A stretch of DNA of 64,000 nt from Opitutus sp. ER46 (GCF_003054705.1 NZ_QAYX01000025.1:186001-250000), one strand, 5' to 3'. Positions 44,595 through 54,063 are shown, counted from the stretch's first letter. The notes: generated by a model from the letters alone, not told the origin. Program-made: numbers and translations.

Positions 44595-46921
44595 CGGCGC
44601 GACCCGACAACGGCGTCGCGCGGCCCGCGCTCTTCGGGCACCCGGTCACCCGCCTGCATTGCGTCGGCGTCGGTGGCATGGGCGTGGGCCCACTGGCCAT
44701 CTATCTCGCGCGGCTGGGCTTCACGGTCAGCGGTGAGGACGATGCGCTGACCCCGGAGATGCGCGAGCAGCTGGGGCGCGCGGGCGTGACGGTCGGGCCG
44801 ATGCCGGGCGATGCGGAGCTGCTCGTCTATTCCTCGGCGATCGCGCCGGGGCACCCGGCGCGGGTGGCGGCAGACGCGCGGCAGGTGCGCGGCGTGCGCC
44901 GCGGCGAGCTCCTGGCGGAAGTGACGCGCGGGCGGAAACTGGTGGCGGTGTGCGGCTCGCACGGGAAGACCACGACCACCGCGATGCTGATCACGGCGCT
45001 GCGGGCGGCGGGCTTTCCCGCCGGCTATGTGCTCGGCGGACTCTTTGCGGATGGCACGGCGCCGGCGGAGGCCGGAAGCAACGCCTGGGTGATCGCGGAG
45101 ATCGACGAGAGCGACGGCACCATCGGCGCGTTCTCGCCGGAGATCACGGTGGCCGTGAACCTCGATTGGGATCACCCCGACCATTACCGCAGCGCGGCGG
45201 ACATCGAAGGTGCGTTCCTGGGCCTGTTTGCCCGGACGCGCGGGCACGTGCTCGTGTCGGACAGTTGCGCGATGAGTGCGCGGGTGCGGGAGCGGCTGAC
45301 GGGAGGCACGGCGGACGTCCGGACCTTCGGGCCGCACGGGGATTTCCTGGGGGCGGTCGTGGCGGAAGCCGACCGGCACATGACTCTGCGGCTCGAGGGC
45401 CGATTCACCTTGCGCGAGGCTGAGGTGCGCGCGCGGGGGGCGTTCAACGCGGCGAACGCGACCGCGGCGCTGGCGGCGGCGCAACTGATGGGCGCGGCGA
45501 CGTCGCGCGCGGCCCTGGTGGCGTATCCGGCGGTGCGGCGGCGGCAGGCGATCCTGGAGAGCAGCGACATCACCGTGCTTGAGGATTACGCGCATCATCC
45601 CGCGGAGATTCGCGCGCTCCTCACGAGCCTGCGGACGCGGGCCGGCCAGGGGCGGCTGGTAGTGGTCTTTCAGCCGCACCGGCACAGCCGGACGGCCCAG
45701 TTCCTCGCGGAGTTCGCCGACGTGCTCACCACGGCCGACCTGCTCTGCCTGCTCGACGTGTATTCGGCCGGAGAGAAGCCGGTCCGCGGCGGCACGACCG
45801 AGCACCTGGCGGCGGCGGTGCGGAAGGCGCGGCCGGACCTGCCGGTAACGTATTGTCCCAAGCACCCGGCAGGGGCGCTGGCGGCGCTGACCCGGGACGT
45901 GCGCGCGGGTGATCTCGTGGCGTTTGTCGGCGCCGGCGACATCGACCGGCTGGCGCGGCGCTGGCTGGAGAGCCGGCGGGGGGAAGATCGCTGGGATGCA
46001 TTCTTTGCGGCGGAGCAGCCGAAGCTGGCGGCGGCCACGAAGTTCAAGCGCGAAGAGCCGCTCGCGGGCCGCACCACCATCCGCATTGGCGGCGCGGCGC
46101 GGCTGTACGCGGAGCCGGCGTCATTGGCCGACCTGCAGACCCTGCTGCGCGCGGCGGCGGCGGCGGGCGTTCCGGTCTTTCCCCTCGGTCGCGGCTCGAA
46201 CCTCCTCGTGCCGGACGACGGCGTGCACGGGCTGGTGATCTCGCTGGCGCACGAGGTCTGGACGAAGTTTGAGGCGCAGCCCGACGGCAGTGTGTGGGCG
46301 GGAGCGGGGCTGCGGCTGAAGAACCTGTGCGGCCTAGCGGCGAAGGCGGGGCTGCAGGGCTTCGAATTTCTCGAGGGTATTCCCGGGAGCGTCGGCGGCG
46401 CGCTGCGCATGAACGCCGGCGCGATGGGCGGCTGGATGTTCGACGTCGTCGAGGAACTGCAGCTGATCACGCTGGCCGGCGACGTGCAGACGCTGGCCAA
46501 GCCCGCGTTGCACGTGGAGTACCGCGACTGTGCGGAACTGCACGACGCCATCGCGCTCGCGGCACGGCTGCGGCCGGCGGCGCCCGCGGCGGCCGGCGCC
46601 ATTCGCCAGCAGATGGATGCCTACGCCAGGAAGCGGCATGAGTCGCAGCCGCGGGAGCCGAGTGCCGGCTGCGTCTTTCGCAATCCACCCGGCAACTCCG
46701 CGGGCCGGCTCATCGATGAATGCGGGCTGAAGGGTGAGCGGGTGGGGGATGCGGAGGTCTCGCCGGTACATGCCAACTTCATCGTGAACCGCGGCCATGC
46801 CACCAGCGCGGACGTGCTGGAACTGGTGCGGCGGGTACGGGCCCGCGTGCGGGCCGCCCGAGGCGTGGACCTGCACCCGGAGGTCCTGCTGTACGGCAAG
46901 CGCTGGGACGACGTCCTGTGA
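44591..46921 (+). CDS. murC-murB: MurC-MurB fusion: UDP-MurNAc:L-Ala ligase and UDP-GlcNAc-enolpyruvate reductase
   Basis: One 776-residue protein joins two pathway steps. The MurC half (residues 1-~470) has LHCVGVGGMGVGPLAIYLARLGF, VYSSAI, CGSHGKTTTTAMLI and LEDYAHHPAEIRALL. The MurB half (from ~485) has GRTTIRIGGAARLYAEP, PLGRGSNLLVPDDGVHGLVI, FEFLEGIPGSVGGALRMNAGAMGG, and SAGCVFRNPPGNSAGRLIDECGLKG. The residue usually Ser in SAGSVFKNP is Cys here. It overlaps murG by four bases. Fused MurC-MurB proteins are known in Verrucomicrobiota. Confidence 0.95.
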   Translation: MTARPDNGVARPALFGHPVTRLHCVGVGGMGVGPLAIYLARLGFTVSGEDDALTPEMREQLGRAGVTVGPMPGDAELLVYSSAIAPGHPARVAADARQVRGVRRGELLAEVTRGRKLVAVCGSHGKTTTTAMLITALRAAGFPAGYVLGGLFADGTAPAEAGSNAWVIAEIDESDGTIGAFSPEITVAVNLDWDHPDHYRSAADIEGAFLGLFARTRGHVLVSDSCAMSARVRERLTGGTADVRTFGPHGDFLGAVVAEADRHMTLRLEGRFTLREAEVRARGAFNAANATAALAAAQLMGAATSRAALVAYPAVRRRQAILESSDITVLEDYAHHPAEIRALLTSLRTRAGQGRLVVVFQPHRHSRTAQFLAEFADVLTTADLLCLLDVYSAGEKPVRGGTTEHLAAAVRKARPDLPVTYCPKHPAGALAALTRDVRAGDLVAFVGAGDIDRLARRWLESRRGEDRWDAFFAAEQPKLAAATKFKREEPLAGRTTIRIGGAARLYAEPASLADLQTLLRAAAAAGVPVFPLGRGSNLLVPDDGVHGLVISLAHEVWTKFEAQPDGSVWAGAGLRLKNLCGLAAKAGLQGFEFLEGIPGSVGGALRMNAGAMGGWMFDVVEELQLITLAGDVQTLAKPALHVEYRDCAELHDAIALAARLRPAAPAAAGAIRQQMDAYARKRHESQPREPSAGCVFRNPPGNSAGRLIDECGLKGERVGDAEVSPVHANFIVNRGHATSADVLELVRRVRARVRAARGVDLHPEVLLYGKRWDDVL

Positions 46922-46931
46922 ACCCTTTCGT

Positions 46932-47867
46932 ATGAAATCTCCGATTCTGGCCGTGTTTGCGGGTGGTACGTCTTCCGAGCGCGAAGTCTCGCTCGGATCG
47001 GGACGCGCGAGCGCCCTGGCGTTGAGCCGGTCGTTTCCGACCCGGTTCTTCGAAATCAACGCCAATGCCCTGCCCGCAGGGCTCGATCCGCGCCGCCACG
47101 TCGTCTTCTCGACGCTGCACGGCACCTTTGGCGAGGACGGCGGCATGCAGTCGCTGCTCGATGCCGCCGGGGTGCATTACGCCGGCTGCACGGCGGCGGC
47201 GAGCGCGCTGACGATGGACAAGACGCGGACGAAGCAGGCGGCGGCGGCCCGCGGCGTGCCGGTGATCGAGGGTATCCATTTCAACGCGACGGCGAAGCCG
47301 ACGGCCGACCAGGTCGTGGCGAAGCTGGGCGAGGTGCTCGTGATGAAACCGAATGCGGAAGGGAGCAGCGTGGGGCTGAGCCTGATCGCGAACCGGGCCG
47401 AGCTGGCGGCGAAGCTGGCCGAGGCGACGCGGGGCGAGTGGCTGATCGAGCGCCGCGTGTTCGGCCGGGAGCTGTCGGTCGGCGTGCTCGGCGGCAAGGC
47501 GATGGGCGTGGTGGAAATCCGGCCGAAGTCGGGCGTCTACGACTACCAGAGCAAGTACACGAAGGGCATGACCGAGTACCTGGCGCCGGCGCCGCTCGAG
47601 GCGGCGACGACGCGCGCCGTGCAGGCGGCGGCGGAAACGGCGTTCGCCGCGTGCGGCTGCCGCGACTACGCGCGCGTGGACTTCATGCTTTCGGGCCCGA
47701 CGGCCTTTTATTTGCTGGAAATCAATACGCTCCCCGGCATGAAGGAAACCAGTCTGCTGCCGATGAGCGCACGCTGCGCGGGACTTGATTTCACGGCATT
47801 GGTTCGGGAGCTGGTTTCGCCGGCATTGCAGCGTTTTCAAGGAGCGGCGGGCGCATTGCGTTCGTGA
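46932..47867 (+). CDS. ddl: D-alanine:D-alanine ligase
   Basis: ATP-grasp enzyme of 311 residues that makes D-Ala-D-Ala for MurF. LAVFAGGTSSEREVSLGSG, LHGTFGEDGGMQSLLDAAGVHYAG, MDKTRTKQAAAARGVPV, VMKPNAEGSSVGLSLI, EIRPKSGVYDYQSKYTKGMTEYLAP and LLEINTLPGMKETSLLPMSA are all diagnostic. The Tyr in YDYQSKYT fits a D-Ala-D-Ala (vancomycin-sensitive type) ligase. GTGA couples it to ftsQ. Confidence 0.96.
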   Translation: MKSPILAVFAGGTSSEREVSLGSGRASALALSRSFPTRFFEINANALPAGLDPRRHVVFSTLHGTFGEDGGMQSLLDAAGVHYAGCTAAASALTMDKTRTKQAAAARGVPVIEGIHFNATAKPTADQVVAKLGEVLVMKPNAEGSSVGLSLIANRAELAAKLAEATRGEWLIERRVFGRELSVGVLGGKAMGVVEIRPKSGVYDYQSKYTKGMTEYLAPAPLEAATTRAVQAAAETAFAACGCRDYARVDFMLSGPTAFYLLEINTLPGMKETSLLPMSARCAGLDFTALVRELVSPALQRFQGAAGALRS

Positions 47868-48901
47868 ACCGAGACCCTCTTCAACCTCCAGCCACCCGTA
47901 CCTGGCGCGACATTCCGCAGCCGGTGGTGCCGCGCGCCATGTCGCCGGAGGGCAAGTGGCGGCTGGCCAAGCAGGGCCTGCGGCTCGCGGGCGGCGTGGT
48001 GATCGCCGCGCTGCTCGGCTGGGGCGGCTGGCTCGTCGTGGCCTCGCTGCGCGAGGACGCGCACGCGCTGCCGGCCGTCGCGCGGGCGACGCCGATGAAG
48101 CTGCCGGAGCTGCACACCGATGGCGTCCTCGACCATGCGTGGCTGGCGCGGACGCTCGGGCTCCCGAAGCAGGTCTCCTTGCTGGAACTTGATCTCCACG
48201 AGCTGCGGGGCCGGCTGCTCGCCGATCCCCAGGTGGCGAGCGCGGCGCTGATGCGGGAATTTCCCGACCGGCTGATCGTGCGGCTCACGGAGCGCACGCC
48301 CGTGGCGCGGGTGATGACCGATTGGCAGGGGCAGAAACGGCCGATGCTGGTGGCGCGCGACGGCGTGCTCTACGCCGGCACCGGTTATGAACCCGCGGTG
48401 ATCGAGACGCTGCCCTGGCTCGATGGCGTGAAACTCACGCCCGAGGAAGGCCGGCTGCGGCCGATCGCGGGCATGGACGTCGTGGCCGACCTGCTTGGCC
48501 GGGCTCGGCTCGAGGCGGAGCACCTCTACATGAACTGGTCGATCGTCTCGCTGGCCCATCTCGAGCTCGACCGGCGCATCGAGGTCCGCACGCGCGACGG
48601 CATCGTGATCCAGTTTTCCACGACCGACGGGTTTTTCCGGCAGCTGGTGAAACTGAACTACATCATGGACGAACTCACCGCGCGGGCGCCGGGCGCGCGC
48701 GCGACGATCGACCTGTCGCTGGGGCAGGATGTGCCCGTGATGGTTTTCCCGACCGACCCTGCGCTCGCCGAGAAGGAGCGCCCGGTGGTGCCGGCGACGC
48801 CGCGGCCGCAGGCCTTCCCCGGCACGTTCGAGACGCGCTCCACGCCGACTTTGTTTTCTTTGCCCCCTCAACCACCGAAGAGGTCCAACCGTGAGTTCTA
48901 G
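47864..48901 (+). CDS. ftsQ: Cell division protein FtsQ
   Basis: Bitopic divisome assembly protein. It starts with GTG at 47864, overlapping the ddl stop by four bases. The 345-residue product has a cytoplasmic tail, one span near residues 42-62 (RLAGGVVIAALLGWGGWLVVA), a POTRA-like domain (LLELDLHELRGRLLADPQVASAALMREFPDRLIVRLTERTPVAR, residues ~105-150) and a C-terminal FtsQ beta domain. The tail is Pro-rich. It overlaps ftsA by 11 bases. Confidence 0.92.
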   Translation: MNRDPLQPPATRTWRDIPQPVVPRAMSPEGKWRLAKQGLRLAGGVVIAALLGWGGWLVVASLREDAHALPAVARATPMKLPELHTDGVLDHAWLARTLGLPKQVSLLELDLHELRGRLLADPQVASAALMREFPDRLIVRLTERTPVARVMTDWQGQKRPMLVARDGVLYAGTGYEPAVIETLPWLDGVKLTPEEGRLRPIAGMDVVADLLGRARLEAEHLYMNWSIVSLAHLELDRRIEVRTRDGIVIQFSTTDGFFRQLVKLNYIMDELTARAPGARATIDLSLGQDVPVMVFPTDPALAEKERPVVPATPRPQAFPGTFETRSTPTLFSLPPQPPKRSNREF

Positions 48902-50096
48902 AACCATGTTCATTGGTGCCGTTGAGATCGGTACGTCGAAAATCACCGTCCTGGTGGGCGAGTACACCGGTCGCGAGCTGGCCATCATCGGCCGCGGCGA
49001 GTGTTCGTCGCGCGGCGTGATCAAGGGCGCCGTCGTCGACTACAAGGCCGCGAGCGAGTGCACGCACAGCGCGCTCGAGCAGGCGGAGCGCGATGCCGGC
49101 GAGCGAATCAACGCAGTCTTTCTGGCCCAGACGGGCGGGCACCTCGAAGGCTTCTACAACGAGGCGGCGGTGAACGTGAAGGCGTCGGACAACATGATCG
49201 ACTCCGCCGACATCCGTACCGTGTGCGACCTCGCGAAGTCGAAGGAGCTGCCGGCCGGTCGCATGGTGGTGCACAATATCCGCCGGCCATTTCGCGTCGA
49301 CGGCCGCATCGTGCCGGGCAGCCCCGAGCACCTCGTGGGGCAGCGCCTGGAGGTCGGGTACTGGACGGTTCACGGCCAGGAGCAGCGCCTGGCGGACAAC
49401 ATCCACGTGATTCGCGGCTTCAACCTCGAGGTGCGCGAGCTGGTCCTGGCGTCGCTGGCGTCGGGCCACATGGTGACGACGGCCGAGGAACGACAGCACG
49501 GCGTGCTGGTGCTGGATATCGGTGCGGGCACAACGGACTACGTGCTGTACCGCAACGGCGCGGCGCACGTGACGGGCGTGCTGCCCGTGGGCGGCACGCA
49601 CCTGACGAACGACCTGAGCATCGGCCTGAGGCTGACCGAAGGGCAGGCGGAGAAGCTGAAGCTGCGGTTCGGGCGCGCGAACGTCGTGACGCGGGACCGG
49701 GCGCAGAAGGTCTGGCTCGACGGCAATTTCGCGATCGGCGACCGGCAGTTCTCGCAGCAGGCGATCGAGCAGATCACCGCGGCGCGCATCTGGGAGCTGC
49801 TGGAGGTCGTGAAGAAGAAGCTCGGCAACGGCTTCACGCCCGAAACCTGCAGCGCCGGCGTGGTGCTGACGGGCGGCACGGCGAAGCTCGGCGGCATCAC
49901 CGACACCGCCGCGAAGGTGTTTGGCGTACCGGCGCACCTGGGCGAGACCCCCACGTGGGTGAGCGAGAACCTGCGCGACCCGAGCTACCACACCGCCCTC
50001 GGACTCCTCTATTACGGGATCAGCGCCAAGGCCGACCTCGGCCCGGCCAATCGCCGCGGGAGCGGCTTTCTCAAGCGGCTGTTTGCGAGCTCCTGA
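48891..50096 (+). CDS. ftsA: Cell division protein FtsA
   Basis: Actin-like membrane tether for FtsZ. The 401-residue protein has [17 protein letters not shown] (phosphate 1), the 1C subdomain region near residues 90-165, [19 protein letters not shown] (phosphate 2) and [22 protein letters not shown] (adenosine). It ends in a basic, amphipathic [12 protein letters not shown], the usual membrane-targeting helix. It starts at GTG 48891, inside ftsQ; ATG 48906 is possible. Confidence 0.95.
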   Translation: MSSRTMFIGAVEIGTSKITVLVGEYTGRELAIIGRGECSSRGVIKGAVVDYKAASECTHSALEQAERDAGERINAVFLAQTGGHLEGFYNEAAVNVKASDNMIDSADIRTVCDLAKSKELPAGRMVVHNIRRPFRVDGRIVPGSPEHLVGQRLEVGYWTVHGQEQRLADNIHVIRGFNLEVRELVLASLASGHMVTTAEERQHGVLVLDIGAGTTDYVLYRNGAAHVTGVLPVGGTHLTNDLSIGLRLTEGQAEKLKLRFGRANVVTRDRAQKVWLDGNFAIGDRQFSQQAIEQITAARIWELLEVVKKKLGNGFTPETCSAGVVLTGGTAKLGGITDTAAKVFGVPAHLGETPTWVSENLRDPSYHTALGLLYYGISAKADLGPANRRGSGFLKRLFASS

Positions 50097-50098
50097 CC

Positions 50099-51382
50099 AT
50101 GAATCTGAACGAACTTCCCCTCGAGCACGGGATGCTCGCCGACAAGAACATCGCCATCAAGCTGGTGGGCGTGGGCGGCGCGGGCGCGAATGCGGTCGAC
50201 CGGCTCAAGATGGAGAACCTCGAGCGGCTGCAGCTCGCGGTGATCAACACCGACCACCAGGCGCTCTCGAGTTCGCCGGTGGAGGCCAAGGTGCTCATCG
50301 GCATGAGCGTGACGCGCGGCCTCGGCGCCGGCGGCGATCCTGATCTGGGCCGCGAGGCGGCGGAGGCGGACCGCGAGAAGATCGCGACCGTCGTGAAGGA
50401 CTGCGACCTGGTTTTCCTGGTGACGGGAATGGGCGGCGGCACCGGCAGCGGCGCCTCGCCGATCGTGGCGGAGATCGCGGCCGAGTCCGGCGCGCTGGTC
50501 ATCGCGTTCGTCACGATGCCCTTCAGCTTCGAAGGCGGCCGGCGCCTGAAGCAAGCCGAGGAGGGCCTGCGCGCGCTGCGGCAGGTTTGCGACGCGGTCA
50601 TCCCGCTGCCGAACGACATCCTCCTGCAGGAAGCGGCGGAAGGGGAGACCGTGCTGGATTCGTTTGCGCGCGCCGACGAGTGGATCGGCCGCGGCGTGAA
50701 GTCGATCTGGTCGATGCTCTTCAAGACTGGGCTGATCAACCTGGACTTCGCGACGCTACGGCAGGCGTTTCAGCACCGCGGGGGCAAGACCCTCTTCGGG
50801 CTGGGCGAGGGCGCGGGCGAGAACGCCGTCGCGGACATGCTGGCGAGCCTCAAGCTTTGCCCGCTGCTGCACACCCCGGAGTTTTCGCGCAAGGCCGACC
50901 GCCTGCTCGTGAACATCGCCGGCGGCGCCGACCTGACGCTGCCGAAGGTGAACGAGATCATGACGGCGATCACCGAGCAGTTTGGGCGCGACTCGCACAT
51001 CATCATGGGCGCGGTGATCGACGAGAACCTCGCCGGCCGCGTCGAGGTGTGCGTGATCGGCACCAGCGACATGGGCGGTCGTTCGCTGCCGCCGCGTCGT
51101 CCCGTGGCGCAGGGACGGAACCGCGCGCCGGTCGCGACGCCGGAGATGCCGAAGGGAGAGGAGTCGGCTCCCAGTGACCAGGGGCTGCTGCTCGACGACG
51201 GCGCGCCGGCGAAACCGGTGGCCGCGGGCAAACCGGGTGCCAAGCCGACGTCGCAGGAGGAATTTGGTTTCGGAGAGGTGGAGAGCCGCGGCTATTTCGA
51301 GAAGACGGAACGCAATCTTTTCGACGGCCAGGATCTCGACGTGCCGACCTACCTCCGCCGCGGGATCAAGATTCAGCTGTAA
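50099..51382 (+). CDS. ftsZ: Cell division GTPase FtsZ
   Basis: Tubulin-like GTPase forming the Z ring. The 427-residue protein has [17 protein letters not shown] near residue 20, the GTP loop [17 protein letters not shown] near 109, [13 protein letters not shown], and the T7 region [15 protein letters not shown] variable linker runs from ~340 to 405. [16 protein letters not shown] at the end is the conserved tail that binds FtsA. It is the last dcw gene, two bases after the ftsA stop, and a strong hairpin follows immediately. Confidence 0.97.
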   Translation: MNLNELPLEHGMLADKNIAIKLVGVGGAGANAVDRLKMENLERLQLAVINTDHQALSSSPVEAKVLIGMSVTRGLGAGGDPDLGREAAEADREKIATVVKDCDLVFLVTGMGGGTGSGASPIVAEIAAESGALVIAFVTMPFSFEGGRRLKQAEEGLRALRQVCDAVIPLPNDILLQEAAEGETVLDSFARADEWIGRGVKSIWSMLFKTGLINLDFATLRQAFQHRGGKTLFGLGEGAGENAVADMLASLKLCPLLHTPEFSRKADRLLVNIAGGADLTLPKVNEIMTAITEQFGRDSHIIMGAVIDENLAGRVEVCVIGTSDMGGRSLPPRRPVAQGRNRAPVATPEMPKGEESAPSDQGLLLDDGAPAKPVAAGKPGAKPTSQEEFGFGEVESRGYFEKTERNLFDGQDLDVPTYLRRGIKIQL

Positions 51383-52251
51383 TCGCCGCGGCCAAGCCGC
51401 GGCGATTGGCGCCAGACGACATTGCTGCCCAGTGGGTACCCGGAGCGTTGGGCGACGATCTCGCACTTGACGCGGAACAGGCAGAAGAGGGGCGCGGAAA
51501 CTTCGCTCAATGTCTCAAAGTTTCCCTGACCTTTCGCAATGATCAGGTCGGCGTTATGGAAGTGGCGCCGAAATGAGGCGGAGCAGCTGGATAGCCAGGT
51601 GCCGGGGATGGCTGCGCCGCTGTCAATGATCTCAGCGAATGGAATGAGGCCGGCGACTTGTGCGTCGGCCCGCGTGGCATCGTTGAGCACCGGACCTCCG
51701 CGGACCGCGACGGTGACGCAGCCGCGAGGAAGCTGGGCGATGAGGACACGATCGAAGATGATCTCGCCCGCGTTGTCGGCCAGGTAGAGGATCCGGCGAG
51801 CCTGCGCGGCGGCGACGCAAAAGGCGTCCAACTCACCGGCCAGCGGAGTGTCGATCGCTGAGGCCAGGACGGCGTGCACCTCTGATTCAGTGAGCCCACT
51901 CTTGGCGCCGAGATCGATCACGTTGGCGGCAATGGCCAACGCGGTCGCGGCTCGGAGCGGATCGGGCGCGGCGCAGACGGCATGCTCCAGCGCTGGCAGG
52001 GACGATAACGCCAGCTCGTTGTAGTGGGCCTTCAGCTCTCGATAGGGGTCGGCGCAGCCGGTGATCTCCCTGACTTGGGCTTGGATTTCCGCTGCCAGGA
52101 CCGGAGGCGGTCGCGAGAAATCCAACGAAGTCGCTGCGAGCAAGATCTCGCGTGCCATCGATTCACGGGCGGAGGCCGAGGAACTGCAGAGCGCCGCTGC
52201 AGTGAAAGATTGCCGGAGTAGGCAGGGGATGCACGCGAGCGTTGATTTCAC
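51373..52251 (-). CDS. DUF89 / ARMT1-like metal-dependent phosphatase
   Basis: The 292-residue protein matches the DUF89 family: N-terminal CIPCLLRQS, ILYLADNAGEIIFDRVLIAQL near residue 155-175 (with conserved Asp and Asn), and NADLIIAKGQGNFETLSEV near 235. Family members are damage-control phosphatases acting on sugar phosphates and related metabolites; ARMT1 is a human homologue. Substrate here is unknown. Its last 10 bases overlap ftsZ on the other strand. Confidence 0.88.
   Translation of the reverse strand: MKSTLACIPCLLRQSFTAAALCSSSASARESMAREILLAATSLDFSRPPPVLAAEIQAQVREITGCADPYRELKAHYNELALSSLPALEHAVCAAPDPLRAATALAIAANVIDLGAKSGLTESEVHAVLASAIDTPLAGELDAFCVAAAQARRILYLADNAGEIIFDRVLIAQLPRGCVTVAVRGGPVLNDATRADAQVAGLIPFAEIIDSGAAIPGTWLSSCSASFRRHFHNADLIIAKGQGNFETLSEVSAPLFCLFRVKCEIVAQRSGYPLGSNVVWRQSPRLGRGDYS
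51381..51407. terminator. Perfect 12-bp hairpin after ftsZ
   Basis: AATCGCCGCGGC and GCCGCGGCGATT pair around a CAA loop; the stem begins inside the ftsZ stop codon. The same bases encode the C-terminal residues of the convergent DUF89 gene, so this hairpin serves as dcw terminator within an opposing reading frame. Confidence 0.65.
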
Positions 52252-52260
52252 GGCATCCCG

Positions 52261-52701
52261 TCAGGTTGACATGAATTTGGCCCGTGCGTGTGCGCATACT
52301 GCGCCGCTCTGGCAGACCTCGGCCTCGAGCTGGTAGAGCGGCGGGTAGGCGTTCGTGAGCCAGGCTCGGACCGACACCGTGCAGCCAATTGTCACCGGCT
52401 GCCGGTACCGAACGTCGAGTTCTCCCGTGCGGGCGACGACGTTTCGGGCGAAGAGCGCGTGGACCATGGCGCTGTCCAGGGCGGTGGCGATGAGTCCGCC
52501 GTGAAGGATTCCATCGTAGCTTTCGTAGCCGGCGGGAGTGACCCAATCGGCGCACACCGTGCCGTCAGGCTGCAGGCGGAACCTCAATCCCAGGCCACCG
52601 GCGTGACGTGGACGGCACGCAAAGCACCGCGCGTGTTCGCGAGCACAGAGCGCCGTGAGCCAGGATTCACTGGCCGCAGCATCCGTGGTGGTGGTCGCCA
52701 T
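52261..52701 (-). CDS. PaaI-type hotdog thioesterase
   Basis: The 146-residue protein from ATG 52701 has CFACRPRHAGGLGLRFRLQPDG, then ESYDGILHGGLIATALDSAMVHALFARN, the hotdog helix with HGG typical of acyl-CoA thioesterases, and VRYRQPVTIG. The CFACRP start with paired cysteines is common in 4HBT-domain proteins of this subgroup. Its 5' end overlaps the NifX-like gene by 35 bases. An upstream start at 52737 would lengthen the overlap. Confidence 0.85.
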   Translation of the reverse strand: MATTTTDAAASESWLTALCAREHARCFACRPRHAGGLGLRFRLQPDGTVCADWVTPAGYESYDGILHGGLIATALDSAMVHALFARNVVARTGELDVRYRQPVTIGCTVSVRAWLTNAYPPLYQLEAEVCQSGAVCAHARAKFMST

Positions 52702-53146
52702 GGTCGTGGTGTTGATGATGGCCGTGTGCTCCCTCACAGCCGTTTGGGCCGGCGGCCAATGTGCCGTTGAGCCAGGCTTGCGCGAGCAGCGCCGGGGTGT
52801 CCACGGGGACTCCGGTAATGACGGCGACGCCGGCGGCGGCCATTCGTTCCTGCGCGCCGCGGCCCATGCCGCCCGCGAGGAACACTTTCACCCCGGTGCG
52901 GCCGAGCCAGTCGGCCCATCCGCACGGCTCCGGCATGGGAGGGACGGCGGTTCTCGCAGCCAGGATTCGATGCTGGGAGGTGTCCACCGTGAAGAGCCCG
53001 ACCTGGGCGGCGGCGCCGAAGTGCGGCGAGAAGTCCCCCGTGGCGGTGAGTGGGAGCCCGATGACCACGGAGGCGGCCTCTTCGTTGTTCGTGGTGGGCG
53101 TGGCGTCGCGGGAAACGACTCGCCGTGGAGTGGCTGGATTCTGCAT
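52667..53146 (-). CDS. NifX/NifB-like dinitrogenase iron-molybdenum cofactor domain protein with His-rich tail
   Basis: From ATG 53146 the 159-residue protein has a PF02579-type domain: VVIGLPLTATGDFSPHFGAAAQVGLFTVD, then VKVFLAGGMGRGAQERMAAAGVAVITG. The C-terminus is extremely His-rich (GAHGHHQHHDHGDHHHGCCG), a probable metal-binding tail. Such proteins occur with DUF134 regulators and the orange-protein complex; a DUF134 gene is divergent 74 bases away. There is no nitrogenase gene here, so the role is likely metal or cofactor handling. ATG 53191 is an alternative start. Confidence 0.85.
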   Translation of the reverse strand: MQNPATPRRVVSRDATPTTNNEEAASVVIGLPLTATGDFSPHFGAAAQVGLFTVDTSQHRILAARTAVPPMPEPCGWADWLGRTGVKVFLAGGMGRGAQERMAAAGVAVITGVPVDTPALLAQAWLNGTLAAGPNGCEGAHGHHQHHDHGDHHHGCCGQ

Positions 53147-53220
53147 AGTCGAAGGGAAAATGAGCCTGGAGAGTAATGAGCGTATGCCCATAAACTCTTC
53201 GGGCAAGCGCCAACTTTCCC

Positions 53221-53538
53221 ATGCCTCGTCCACCTTGTCCCCGCTGCATTCGCCACACGCCTCCGAGCGATTATTTCAAGCCGGCGGGCATTCCATTGCG
53301 CGAACTGCGTGAAATTATCCTCGCGCCTGACGAGATGGAGGCAATCCGGTTGGCCGACTTTGAGGACCTGTACAACGTCGAGGCGGCGGTGAAGATGGGC
53401 GTGTCCCGCCAGACATTCGACCGGATTGTTGGCCGTGCTCGCCGGAAGATCGCCGAGGCGCTGGTGCAAGGCCAGGCGCTGCGGATTGAGCGGCCCGCAA
53501 AAAGCGGCCGGGTGACTGACCCGGCCCTCGGTGATTGA
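53221..53538 (+). CDS. DUF134 family helix-turn-helix protein
   Basis: The 105-residue protein MPRPPCPRCIRHTPPSDYFK is followed by LREIILAPDEMEAIRLADFEDLYNVEAAVKMGVSRQTFDRIVGRARRKIAEAL, the DUF134 signature with a sigma-70 region-4-like HTH. It probably regulates itself and the divergent NifX-like gene. The 74-base gap holds TGCCC and GGGCA inverted half-sites (about 53186-53206) that may be its operator. Confidence 0.93.
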   Translation: MPRPPCPRCIRHTPPSDYFKPAGIPLRELREIILAPDEMEAIRLADFEDLYNVEAAVKMGVSRQTFDRIVGRARRKIAEALVQGQALRIERPAKSGRVTDPALGD

Positions 53539-53559
53539 AGCGCGCTCACGGTCTGAATC

Positions 53560-54063
53560 ATGGAATCGACGATGAGGTTCTGCCCCATAGGTACCATCCG
53601 GACCGGGTTTGCGCTGCCGCAGGGCACGCCGGTTCAGGGTGCGTATGCCGGGGGGGCAACGGGCACGGTGGAACTCCTGCCTGAGTTCGTGCCCGGCCTG
53701 AAGGATCTCGCGGGGTTCGACCGAATCTGGCTGCTCTACTGGCTCGACCGCACGGCGCCGCCTCAGCTCGAGGTGGTGCCGTATCTCGATTCGAAGCCGC
53801 ACGGAGTCTTCGCCACGAGGTCGCCCTGCCGACCCAACGCAATCGGCATGTCCGTCGTCCGACTGATGGGCGTCGAGGGTGCCACCCTGTGGGTCGCGGA
53901 CGTGGACATGCTCGACGGAACGCCGCTGCTGGACATCAAGCCCTACGTGCCGGCGTTTGACGTCTTTGCGGTGGAGCGAGTGGGCTGGTGCGAGGGCATC
54001 ACCAAGCACACGTGCAAGACGGCGGATAACCGGTTTGCCCCGGTTTCGCCCACAACGGGGTGA
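53560..54063 (+). CDS. trmO: tRNA t6A37 N6-methyltransferase TrmO (TsaA-like)
   Basis: The 167-residue beta-barrel protein matches the UPF0066/TsaA family: FCPIGTIRTGF, GTVELLPEFVPGLKDLAGFDRIWLLYWLDR, PHGVFATRSPCRPNAIGMSVVRL and DMLDGTPLLDIKPYVP. The RSPxRPNxIG motif binds SAM. It is shorter than E. coli TrmO and lacks a C-terminal domain. ATG 53572 (MRFCPIG) is an equally good start. Confidence 0.9.
   Translation: MESTMRFCPIGTIRTGFALPQGTPVQGAYAGGATGTVELLPEFVPGLKDLAGFDRIWLLYWLDRTAPPQLEVVPYLDSKPHGVFATRSPCRPNAIGMSVVRLMGVEGATLWVADVDMLDGTPLLDIKPYVPAFDVFAVERVGWCEGITKHTCKTADNRFAPVSPTTG

Noticed and set aside
52667-53146. Nitrogenase cofactor gene cluster
   Set aside because: The NifX-like domain alone, with no nifHDKENB genes nearby, does not indicate nitrogen fixation.
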